NCBI GenBank assembly: GCA_013115125.1 | Contig: JABANN010000319.1 | Coordinates: forward strand, 1 to 39,658 | Source: Perkinsus olseni | Taxonomy: Eukaryota; Perkinsozoa; Perkinsida | Direction: 5' to 3' | DNA: 39,658 nucleotides | Shown here: in pieces, positions 10,348 to 20,900 of the stretch | Position numbering within the stretch: the stretch's first letter is position 1 | Layout of the letters: every line of letters begins with the position of its first letter | Made by a program: the position numbers and the translations under genes | Notes under the pieces: model-generated | Seen by the model: only the letters and a program-made list of their open reading frames with translations | Told to the model about the DNA's origin: nothing | Database searches by the model: none

Positions 10348-11053
10348 CTCATAAATAACTGGTCGGTAATGGCAATTTTTTAACCAAGGAGACTGAGATA
10401 CTACACGAGGCGTCGTCAAAGGACAATGTCTACAAGCGTTCCTGCCCCTGGAACCGAGATGAGCTCAAGGAGTAGGGAAGAATGATCTGTCGCTGTGCGA
10501 CGGAGCGGCGAATTCGCATTTTCCGATAATGAAATGAATTTCAATGAAATTTCCCTATGAAATTCGAATTTCGGAAATCGTTTCGCGATTTCATGGAAAT
10601 CGACAACCCTGTTTGCGAGTCCGCGGACCTCGCGATGCAACGCTCTGCAGTATAACTCACTGCATCAGACCGAGATTAATTCAGTATAGCGTGGATGAAT
10701 GAGACAGGTCTCGAAGCATAGTAGAACCACCCTCGAGAGGAGCTGAGCGATAAAGCCATACATTGGATGATCGAAAGCGTAACCTACCGTGCATGCTCAT
10801 GTACGCGAGGGCAAAGCGCAGAATGAGTTCAGACCAACGGAGCAGTTGTCGCCGCCACGGTCGAACACTTTAGCGCGGCTGAAACGACGCGATAACGGCT
10901 GGAGCCATTTGGTTTGTCTGTCAGTGCAAGAGGTGGAAGACCATGCCGAACCCAAGACCCAGACTGTCGAATGCCTCGAGAATATATAATCGTCTCGTGA
11001 CAATGTCACGGTGACATGACGCAGTCGTCTACTTCAAGTAGCTATGCGCCATA

Positions 11054-11078
11054 GCTTCGCCATAGCCTATGGCGAAGC
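11054..11078. repeat. Inverted repeat, 12-bp arms
   Basis: GCTTCGCCATAG, one base, then its reverse complement; partial copies of CATAGC flank it. Confidence 0.95.
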
Positions 11079-12081
11079 TGTCACCCGCTGTGTAACACAG
11101 CATCTCAAGAACCGCCAAGTTTGAACTCTTCTTGATAAAACGACGCATCATTTCTACAGAACTGTCCAGCTTCTGTTGGTGTCGTACTGAATTGATGGAA
11201 TGACGGCCTTGATGGTCACTGTTTTTCTGGAACCGCTTCAACGCGGAGCGAGAACGACTCGACTTCGTAGAGTCTACGAGGCCGTAATACCGCTCTTAGC
11301 CCCGAGATTTCCGAGGTGGAATTTCCGGGGAATTTCCGAGGCGGAGCCTTCACCGAGGTAAAGATCTTGAAAATCGCCCGAAATGCAAAGAAGGGTAAGA
11401 GGACACTCTCTGAGACTGATCGTCGGTCAGTGACCGATGCCGTCCCTCAAGCCAGAGACAAAGCCGATACATTCTCGAGACTCCATTCAACGTAGTATTA
11501 TGATCGACGTCACGTCGACGACGTGTGACTGGAGAGGATCAGCGTACAGTAAGGCCCATATCATCAAGGCGTACGTACGGCGGGGCATCCTACAAAACTA
11601 GCAACAGGGCCCGTCGCGTAGACTGATGCGACTGCCTCTTGAAGGACGAGGCCCTGCAGTTTTTGCCTCCCCACGAAGACTACAGCGGCAGGCTGCCGCC
11701 GGCAGCCGAAGACCGCAGCAGGTGGCGAAGACCGCAGCGGCTGGCGACGGAAGAGAGTATAAGGAAAGCGTCGATCGATAGGAACGATACCGCCCAGAAA
11801 TTCATTTTCCTCGGAAACGACAGGATTTGGATGGTCGATAACTGCGATTCTGCCTTTTGCGCATTTTTTCCGAAGGAGGCGGCCGAGGGCCGCTGAGAAA
11901 AATAGGATCATTCTTTCTTTCGCAAGTTCCTTACATTCCTAATTTCCTGAAATGAAAGAAATGAAGGAAAGAAAATCCATTTTCCCTTCCACCAGCCACC
12001 CTGCCTCTAGCGTTCGACATGGCGATAGGGGCTAGGGAGCTCTCCCTTCTGCACGAACACAGATACAACAACATGCAGGAT

Positions 12082-12120
12082 GTGGAAGATGCACTGGAAA
12101 ATTTCCAGTGCATCTTCCAC
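12082..12120. repeat. Perfect palindrome, 19-bp arms
   Basis: GTGGAAGATGCACTGGAAA is followed after a single base by its exact reverse complement. It is the longest uninterrupted hairpin arm seen in the window. A partial further copy of the arm end (ATCTTCC) follows directly. Confidence 0.97.
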
Positions 12121-12860
12121 ATCTTCCGATCGAGATCTTCCGCAGGCCTCATACTATCAGGTGGATGTAGGTCCAATGCTCCGCATGTGCGCAGTGCGCA
12201 CGCAGTCTGGTTGATAAGGTGGTCACTGAAGTTCAAATTAGGCGACAGTCAACGAAGCCTTCTGAATATGGCCTCATGCGATCTCAGTACCGAAGACTTG
12301 CGCCGGCTTGTCAGGACGGTGCATCATAGCGACGAATCGACGCTAAAAGCCCAGCCTGGGTAATTACCATAGACAAAAGAGGCCGTGGAATCCTCAGGAC
12401 ACATCAAATGAGAGGCAGGACGGAGAGTAAGCGGAGACGGAAGTAGTCACCTAGCGGAAGCCGCACGATACGCAGCGATCGGCCGTAGAAGTTTTTCAGC
12501 ATTAAAGTCAGTTACAGTCGCCACGGAGTAGTACGCTAGCGATCAGCGATGCTGATCGCTCTCCCTCGATATCTTCAGGCGTCTGAGAGAGCGATGTGCA
12601 AAATTGAGGATCTTGAAATGCAAGGGTAACGTGGTGAGAGCATGTCACATTCATATATTACCTTATGCGTGTTTCAATAATTGAATTCAATTGGAACATT
12701 CCTATTCGTTCAGGACAAACTGTCCTAGAAGAGCTGGGCATATGATTCGACACACACTGCAGGAGAAGCCTCAAGGCTCAGTCGTCAGCACTCCGACAGA
12801 AGTTCTTGCACGGAACCAAATACTTGGGCTCAACTGCTGTCTGTTTTGATAGTTTGTTTA

Positions 12861-13040
12861 GCGTACAGAAGAACAAAACAGTCACTGTTGTGAGTCGTAC
12901 AGGCACAAGCAGTGAGAGCAGTAGGCCGGAGAAGTCTTATGTAAGATGCCTCATTCTCGGGTGAAGCGTAAAGTTTTCAAATAGCGTGTACGCAATGCGT
13001 ACTACGCATGCAGTTTTTCATTCTGCTCTCTGGAAGCCGA
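12861..13040 (+). repeat. Dispersed repeat, copy 1
   Basis: About 180 bp clearly alignable to 16462-16620. Shared blocks include GCGTAC, TCACTGTTGTGAGT, GTACA, GCAGTGAG, GCAGTAGGCCG, CTTATG and TTCATTCTGCTCTC. The two copies differ by point changes and, most strikingly, by the hairpins at and behind their right end. It lies just upstream of the Helitron-like fragment. Confidence 0.85.
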
Positions 13041-13142
13041 GGGCTTCCAAATGCTTTGTGCTGATTTTTAGCGGGCACGACACAGAGAGAGTGTTAGAGC
13101 TCAGTTCCAAGATTTGTATCGGCCCGATACTATCGGGTAACC

Positions 13143-14463
13143 TGTTGTCATCGTCGAGGCAAAGAGAACTCGCACTCGGCAAAGACCACAGAAGCTCTTG
13201 ACTCCGTCACGCCAGTAGCTACTCACACTATAGCTGTTGACGAACAAGCTGCGTTCCACAACCGAGTTGAACGCGTTCGACAATATTTACAAGATGCCAG
13301 CTACTCATCCGTTCAAAAGAATTTCTCTCTAGGTGCGACTTCTGCCTACGACGTCGCGTGGAATCTTCTGCTCTATCTTCTGCTCCAGTATATACAAGAA
13401 TTGGAGGTTACTCGCTCTATGGTTCGTGACGAATCTGTTCATGCGGAGTCTATTCTCTTGTCACAACTCGCGATATACATGCAGTTCGGCGACATCCTCG
13501 CCGCCAGTAATGCCTCATTGCCAAGGCTTGCATGGTCAAGCTCGACTTAATTACTCTATTGACGACTTCCCCATATTTTACGGGGATTCAGAACCTCAGA
13601 ACCTCCGACCGTTTAAAGTAACCAATGTCACTTGCAAGTTTCAGAGACATGGTTATCGAGAATATAAAGGAATGCTTCTTTCACATCGTTATCGACATCC
13701 TTCGCTACATCGAGTTCTCCGTGGAGCTCCACCTGACATTCGCCCTCGACTACTGCTTGCCTATGATCGTCTTACAATGATTAATCCTCTGTATGCCCGT
13801 ATGGCTTTAAGCAGCAATGAGCAATATTCCATATCGTCTATTGGAATAGAGTGCGCGTTATTTCCTCATCTTTACTGGGAAACATCAATGTCAGAAAGTG
13901 TTCAATGCGCATATGCTACTTATAACGATCATCTATCTCTACAACTCTTTCGGCGATTTGAAGAGCGTGATATTCCTCATAATCTCCGCTTCTCTATGCG
14001 TCGGGCCTTTACAGTCAAAGCTTTAGCTACCAACTGTATAGACTATAGATATAATGCTCAGCTCTTGCGTTTTGAAGCTCAACGTCACTTATATCATCTT
14101 ATATCTGCCGCTCTTGTCGCTTCTAGACGTGTTCTGGCCCTTCGTCAGAATCCCGCAAATGGCCTTGCTTCAAAACCACTTGGTGAATATTACTGGCTAC
14201 GTCGATTATATTCCTTGCGAGATGTCACTTGGCAATTTGGCATGCCGAGAATATTCTTCCTCACTTGCAATGAGCGGTCTTTCGTGTGGCCTCAATGGTT
14301 GCAAAATGAAATGCGCCACACTCAATTATCTCTTTTTGATGCCGCATTTCCAAGTTGGAAGCATGAACGTGCAACGTTGTTGGAAATTCCAACAACGCTG
14401 CACGTTCATGCTGTCCTTACATATATCGTCACCGAGATTCTGGGTAAGAATCTTACCCTGTAA
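13143..14463 (+). mobile_element. Helitron-like Rep fragment, decayed
   Basis: Protein-like sequence runs along the plus strand in two frames: about 13143-13550, helical and without a known domain, then about 13530-14463. The change of frame near 13540 shows at least one frameshift. The second part contains a GEYYWLRRLYSL stretch followed by GMPRIFFLTCNE and VWPQW (about 14176-14310), which matches the G.P..F.T.T.N...W signature of the N-terminal domain of Helitron Rep/helicases. The expected catalytic HUH region and helicase are absent, so this is a truncated relic. Codons end in A/T more often than in neighbouring genes. A large hairpin (14361-14411) lies near the end. The family call rests on this motif only. 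Confidence 0.5.
14361..14411. repeat. Inverted repeat, 24-bp two-part arms
   Basis: GCATGAACGTGCA (14361-14373) and CGTTGTTGGAA (14375-14385) pair with their inverses at 14399-14411 and 14387-14397; one A-C mismatch and a one-base centre. It lies inside the open frame of the Helitron-like fragment. A smaller hairpin, GGGTAAGA/TCTTACCC, follows at 14442-14458. Confidence 0.96.
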
Positions 14464-14556
14464 TCTTCATTACGTCTTCAGATAATCATCGCCTTCGAGA
14501 GTCGTCTCTGCTGCACGCTGTAAACGAAGGGTCCTCGAATATCAGGGCAATGCCCT

Positions 14557-15396
14557 GAGGGCATCCTACTACAAGATCGAGTATCAGAAACGCGGCACTC
14601 TCCATTTGATTTATTTTGGCTTGAAGGTTGTCAGCACACTTCATTTTTCCGTCAATGACCAGCGCTTATCCTTCTCGCTCGTCTACTTTAGACGCCAAGT
14701 TTTCCTGGTCGAGTTTGTCGACCAGCCGGCCAGGCCGAAATTCCTACGCCGGTCTTATCGAGTTCTCCCGAGACACTCCAGTTGGCTGAGGGAGTCAGGC
14801 GCTACGGCTGCCACTACGGCGTAGTACGGCATGGCGCCCGCGTCGTATAGGGTGATGCTCCGGGACCCAAACCTGCGGTAGGCTTACCTGCGACTCGCAG
14901 GCTGCGAGGTTCATGCCATCAACTTGATGGTTACCAGCAGCCTCACTACGTGCTTTAACGTTGATATCCAGGATATCTCAAAGCTCCAATCTGTATCTCA
15001 TCAGCTTCTATCTGCAAACTTGTATATGCGCATGTGAGTTTGCAGACCTTAACGAGCTGGACAAATGATCTGTCACAAAGGGTGGTAGGGGTCTCACGGT
15101 TCGGTCGTCAGCGCTCCGACAGACCCAAGACTTGGGTCCAGCGTTGGTTATTGCACGAAAAAAACTCGTACATTTCATTCATGAAAGAATCGAGTCGAAT
15201 GAAATGGAAAAAAAGAGAAATTGAGAAGTAATCTCGGGGGCGCGCGCCTCGCGCGCGCACGTGTTCGGTTCTACGGTACAACCGGCCACAACGGTAGAAC
15301 TTCTACCGACTCGGTTTTGGCAATTTACTTCGCTCCGTCAAGCGCATCTGTTATCTAGCTCGCCTGTAACGCTCGAAACATCAACTGCCATCAATA
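14557..15396. other. Spacer, no supported gene
   Basis: No gene recognised; several short inverted repeats such as GCCCTGAGGGC (about 14551-14561) and the CG-rich palindrome GCGCGCGCCTCGCGCGCGC (about 15241-15260). Confidence 0.45.
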
Positions 15397-16365
15397 GTGT
15401 ATCTCTCAGCATTGCGGTTCGATCGCGCGAGTGAAGTGACAAGGTTTCATCTTGAATCTCCCGAGGCTTCGACTTCACGTTTCCACGTATCATGTTCAGT
15501 TCGAAACTTTTCCTCTACAGATATGCCAATGCACGCAGCACTTGATGGATCGAGACCCGACGGCAACGTTGAACCTCAGAACTACCCCGATCTTCGCGAG
15601 TGTGCGTATTGCTCCAACTATCGGCTGGCCGAAGGGGGGCCCCCGCCAAGCGATTTGAGTACGTCACCGAGCATCGAAGAGCGCTCGCGTTTGGCAGCAC
15701 TGATCGACGATAAGTTCTTGATTCTCCACGGTGAGAACGGCGTCTACTGTGAGGTCAAGGATACGGAGTGGGACAAGTCAACAGGGTCGATGGGGCCACC
15801 GCCACTCGCTTATACCCCGCAAGGATATCTCGTTTGCCAAGATCAGTTGGAGAATATTTCATCTACTATGATGATTTAAACGTGAGGTCGGAGGAGAGTT
15901 ACACTGCTGCTGATCTAAGAAGGCGATACAGGGAAGGAGCGATAGTGTCTTCTGGTATTCCAGGTCTCAATCCGTGTAGATAGCCCAATGAGAACTATGC
16001 TACAGTATGGCCCACAGTGTGAAGTCTTCAAGACTTCAAGTTGCAGAGCCTCGAATTGAGGCTCAAGACTTGAGGCTCAAGTCTTGAGCACAAAGCACAG
16101 TGGGGCTATCGTTCTGAATCGCTGAGTCTATTAGACACTGTCCAAGTCCTTCGACTTCTGCGGTCTCTCCTGCCACCGAGCGCAGCGCCGTTGACCCGGA
16201 TCAATTGAGGAAGTCTGAATATGTCACTCGTCATTTTCTCAAGTATTTCAGGAAGGAGGAAGGAGTGGCTGCTATTCAGTTGGACGCCGGAGAGAAGTTT
16301 GAAACTCGCGTTTACGAGGAGAGCAGCCAAGGCAGATCGATACATCTTACACTATCCATCCACTA
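15397..16365 (+). pseudogene. Coding-like remnants, possible mobile element
   Basis: Several plus-strand stretches read as protein: one with a CAYC pair followed by PPPSDLSTSPSIEERSRL and DDKFLILHGENGVYCEV (about 15520-15870), one with YDDLNVRSEESYTAADLRRR (about 15860-15975) and one with FLKYFRKEEGVAAIQL (about 16220-16360). No diagnostic domain was found. The pieces may belong to one decayed element together with 16706-17102 and 17566-17935. A retroelement is possible but not shown. Confidence 0.3.
16021..16088. repeat. Hairpin cluster
   Basis: GAAGTCTT/AAGACTTC (16021-16037), GAGCCTC/GAGGCTC (about 16046-16064) and CTCAAGACTTG/CAAGTCTTGAG (16062-16088) form a chain of three overlapping inverted repeats built from related words. 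Confidence 0.92.
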
Positions 16366-16461
16366 AAGAGAAGCTTGACAAGTATACCCAGAAATCCAGC
16401 ATCAACCTACCAAGAATCTCCACAAACTTTGATACTTCGGTCTATTATGGTAGGCGGCTCA

Positions 16462-16620
16462 GCGTACGGAAAAACGAAGCAATCACTGTTGTGAGTTGTA
16501 CAAGCGCGAGCAGTGAGCGCAGTAGGCCGTAAAACACTTATGACGGATGCCTTATTCTCTGGCGAACCGTGTCAACAGCGTGTATACACGCGGTATTCAT
16601 TCTGCTCTCAGGGAGCCGGG
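16462..16620 (+). repeat. Dispersed repeat, copy 2
   Basis: Diverged copy of 12861-13040. Where copy 1 has TACGCAATGCGTA, this one has the palindrome GCGTGTATACACGC. Behind the shared right end each copy runs into a different hairpin: GGAAGCC/GGGCTTCC in copy 1, TAATAATTGC/GCAATTATTA here. Confidence 0.85.
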
Positions 16621-16622
16621 GC

Positions 16623-16682
16623 CTAATAATTGCGGCAATTATTAAGGACAATTATTAAGTCAATTGTCGTGTAGTCGACAAT
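16623..16682. repeat. AT-rich hairpin chain
   Basis: TAATAATTGC/GCAATTATTA, then GACAATTATTAA with TCAATTGTC, then TTGTCG/CGACAA. Confidence 0.85.
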
Positions 16683-16705
16683 CCCTCAGGGAACGCCGTG
16701 GGCAT

Positions 16706-17102
16706 CACTGATCCGGCTTGTTTTTGCCGAGATCGCTGATGCGAGCATCCGGCTCAATTTCGAAGCCGTACGCGAGGCTCTGCGCAACACGGCCGGTGGC
16801 GCTGATGTGCGCGTTCCGTGCGCCCGCTCTGATGCTGGCGTCGGAATAGTTAAGGCAGCACGCCTTACTTTCAAGGGGGCGTTCTGCCAAGGTTGTAGGT
16901 GGCACAGGGAGGGGATATACGGAAAAGCAAGTTCCCCGAATTGGAGAGAGAGTTGGCACTTCAGGTATCACGGTTACTTTCGGTCTCTCCTGATGATGCA
17001 GCCTATAATGGCTTGATCGCCTCTGACGCCGAACAACTGTTGTCCGACAACACCGTTCCGGTCAATGTGCGCGAGTATTTCCAGCTCCCTAGTAACGTCT
17101 AG
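16706..17102 (+). pseudogene. Coding-like remnant, unknown
   Basis: Protein-like sequence on the plus strand: FEAVREALRNTAGG at about 16756-16800, and ELERELALQVSRLLS followed by NTVPVNVREYFQLPS ending at 17102. It lies directly behind dispersed-repeat copy 2, just as the Helitron-like fragment lies behind copy 1. No domain recognised. Confidence 0.3.
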
Positions 17103-17565
17103 GTATACGGTGATCCTCGGAGGCCTCCTACTGCGAATGAGCGCCTTAATACAGTTTTGCTCGATAATAATCTCAGTGAATCGCTGAATGCTTCTACGAA
17201 ACGTGCCTTCCAGTCAGGGCATAGGTTCAATAGCGGTAGCGAGGGAATCAGATTACCGTAATCCGGGGTACTGTGGATCATGGTTTTGGGGCGTACACGG
17301 TTCAATTGTCGCACTTCTAGTTTGCTTTCCAGATACTCACTTACGAGGGCATTTACCTAGAGCTGATGCTACGCTGGGAAGAGGGCTGTTCTCCCGCGAT
17401 AGTGCAATGCACTCTGCCGGATCGGAATGATTCCGGATTTCTGGTAACGAGAGCGACGCCGATAAAGCGAAACTAAGGTCTATTGAACCACCTTCTAGGT
17501 TGCTGGCTCTGACAGGCAGCAGAAGTTCCTAGTGAGCAGCGACGGAAAAACGAGACTATAAGTAG

Positions 17566-17935
17566 TTGAAGGACTGGGCGAAGAAGGTTCCCACTGGGAA
17601 CCTGGAATGGGAACTTCCCAGTATCTACGAGGTTAAGCTGTTCCAGCACTTTCCGCCTGACGTCCCTCCATTTCATACCTGTTCAATGAACAGTGTTCAT
17701 GCTTACGTTATGGGCAGTTGGGCTATTTCTCAGAGAAACTTTCTCTCACGTTCGGATGGTCAGGAATTAGAACGAAGGTTTTATCAAAGCTCTAGACAAG
17801 GAGATGGCTCGTTACATTGAAGATAACCATTATGCCGATCATTTATTGTACATCTCGAATTGCGTTGGGATAGACGTTCCATCCACAGACCGCGGGAAGG
17901 CCCTTTCAAGATTCCAACTGACAGTACTCAAATAA
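17566..17935 (+). pseudogene. Coding-like remnant, unknown
   Basis: Contains LFQHFPPDVPPFHTC and, further on, ALDKEMARYIEDNHYADHLL and GKALSRFQ. It runs convergently towards the UFD2 stop at 17993. Possibly a fossil mobile-element coding fragment; family not assigned. Confidence 0.3.
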
Positions 17936-17992
17936 TCGCAATCGAGAAACAAATGAGAATACAATCACAGTTGCTCAGCCGAAAAAAGCTCT

Positions 17993-20900
17993 TCACTCCA
18001 TCTCTTCATCCAAATCTATATTGTGCTTCTTGCAGAAGGCGTGAATCTCGTCTCGAAGCTCCGGCAAAGACTCCAAATCTTCAACTCTGATCAAAGAGCG
18101 AATCTTTCCTTCAATGCTCTGTTGTCCGTTGTTTCCGTCATGTGCATTGGTGGACCTTAGATACGGCCCTTTCCACGCGGCAGCATAGAAAGTCAAAAAG
18201 CTCGAAGCTGGCGAGCTACACCACAGACTGTGACGCACTAGCGGTGAGAGATTCGGATTCGCCCGACAACAATCGTGCTTACTTCAACGGTTCTCGAGTG
18301 AAAGGATCGTGATCATCGGACAAAATGATGCGTACCTGGCAGTCAAGCGGACTGAGCTAATCACACAGTAATAAGGAACCGCTCACAATATGCCTCCTAT
18401 CCATGATCTGACCGGAGCCCGGCAGTCTCACCGGATCGATCATCACCTCAGCCATGATCGGGTCGAGATAGTTATCGGGTATCTAGTTACGTCATAATAG
18501 GCCGAGCGAAGCAGATTGTTGTCGGCCGAGTACCTCAACATTGTCCATCGCCTCCTCACGTTTGGACGCAGTGTCGTTCAGATGCTTCACGAACGCTTCG
18601 AACTCATTGAACTCATCGCCAACTAGCAACCGTTCCCGCCTTAGTATGGTCACAGCCTGAGAAAATGCAAGGTTGACCAAGGTGGGCAAGATTTTGCTCG
18701 ACCTTGTTGAAAGTCTGTGGACTGTAGTATCGCTGGTCATCAGCGACAATACGACTGATCTTCTCTGTTCCTCCGCCGCGCGCCAAGTAGACGTACCTGA
18801 TACAAAATAAAATACACCTGCAAGGGATCGAACCCGGGACCTACATTTCAGCCAACTTTCTAAGCAAATCCTTCGGGTCGAAATTGTACCTGATTATTGT
18901 TAAATATTTATGCTACCAGAGCGACTGCAACCTACTCGTTGAAGTCATAGCTCTTGCCCTTCAGCTCGAGGCACTTGGGACCGACCAGACGATCAATGCA
19001 TGGGTCAAGGCATGATGTAAGCATCTGCTCCAGCACCACCTGAAGAGCTAGAGGTGTCAGAAAAAATTATCAAACGTTTATCATGGTATCATACTCAAAA
19101 TTATTAAATAAATTGATCTAACATGTTAATGGAATTTCAAGCACTTGTGAAAAAACACATTTCGCGTTTCACATCTCGATTTTCACCGTTTCCCCTGCGC
19201 AAAAAACGGCAATACACGCAGTACTGGTGAAGATGCAATGCATTCCTCATGAGAAATTAAATATTCTAGGCAATATTGTGTAGAAATCTATATTTATATG
19301 TCTGTAAGGTTATAGTTAACATGAGGTATAAACTATAATATCAATATACATACCCACAGTGGAGAATCTCACCCGATCGTCCAAAATGACATTAGCGGCT
19401 TCTTTGCACATGGCATGCAAAGTGCTGACGGTCTGGTGGCCCATACTCATGTACTGCTTGCAATGGGCCTTGGCGTCCGTACGGGATCTCCGATACCTAA
19501 CCATCCAGGTTCGATCCCGGCACCTGCCACTTTACTTACATATCTTCACCGTTCACTTCGTCTTCCTCTTCGATACTTCGCTCAACTGAAACGCAGAAAA
19601 TACGGCGAGCCGGATGACCGTCCTCAACCCACCTCCCAGTCCCGCCGTGCCCTCCATGGGGTCATCGCTGCTGCCAGCAGCTTGATCTGAAGAATGCTGA
19701 TCCTAGCGGAGCGAAGCAGAAAATGAAGCTTACGTGATTCATGCTTTCTAATAGCCGTCAAAGAGTCCAAGCCCTGAGAGAAAAATGATGGGGAAAATCT
19801 CGCGCTCGACAGTTTGCGATCTGGCTCAATTTACTTTTTTCGAAGTTTTCCGTGGTTTTTTTCTGAATTATTATCTCTCATACGGGTTGGCTTCACTTAA
19901 CCAAGCCGTAGCCCCTCACGAAAATTTCCTTGGTTTTGATAGTCTACTTCTGCGTCGATTCATCTTGAAACGTCCGGCCCGAGGATTGAACCCGCGACCT
20001 CCGTTACCTCATCCAACAGATAAGTGGTGTCGTTCAGAAGCTGATTCACGAATTTGCAGAATTCCTCAGATTGTTCAACCGCGAAGGCCTGCAGTTGAGC
20101 TCGATGCTTCGGCAACGGTAGAACCTAAAACACGGAAATCTACACCAAAGAAAGCAAAACAGCGGCGGGAGGTTACCAATGGGAAAGTAGCATAAAAATC
20201 GGTGACCCACCTGTTCGAACAACTTCTGTATTGGTATCCTCAGCTCGAACTTCACGTGCATTCTAATATCATAATACGACTGCTTCGTCTTTTCAACGGC
20301 CGTGAACACTCTGAAAAGGACAGCTTTTGCACAACAAAAATCAACACTAAAATATAACAACTACGAAAGGTCTCATACCACTCCAATCCGAAATCACGGG
20401 ACACACGCTCTCACCTGATGCACGCAGGGACGATATTTCTCACACAAAAATCGGCACTCTCGATCTGGCGAGCGAAACGAGGCTGTTTCGAGAGTGACTT
20501 CAGAACCTGAGAGACGAGAAAAAATCCCGTCGGTGAAAGATTTATCCAAGATCTATATTCCTATTATTCAATATTCGGCGAGCGCAAAAAATCACAAAAT
20601 TGGTCATCATTCAGAGCGGCCTGTGAAATTCGGAGGAGCACAACTGAGCTGGAGTTCCCAAAACTATGAGGAATTAAAAGTATCAGTGCGATCCTCTAAT
20701 TCTAGGAGATATCTTTTTCTCGGTATCTTACCTTGGCAGCTTGACCTCGAACAGAAGGATTCTTGCACTTCTCCGAACCCAGTGTCCAAATCACAAACAA
20801 GAGCAACAGGTCACAATTAAGGCCGTTAAAGATATCGCCACGATTGCCACGATTCGTTTGCTCTACAATCTGACAGAGAGATACCGTTATGGGGATTCGA

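Larger units (their letters stand above)
9606..12860. other. Long gene-poor region with hairpins
   Basis: No gene recognised on either strand. It holds a tRNA-like T-arm (about 9666-9684) and inverted repeats at 9699-9741, 10184-10198, 10321-10347, 11054-11078 and 12082-12120. Some frames (for example 11639-11896 plus) are open but lack protein character. Confidence 0.45.

Noticed and set aside
18825-18842. Functional tRNA genes at the T-arm sites
   Set aside because: No site shows a pairing acceptor stem, D-stem and anticodon stem; most keep only the T-arm and lie in introns shorter than a tRNA.
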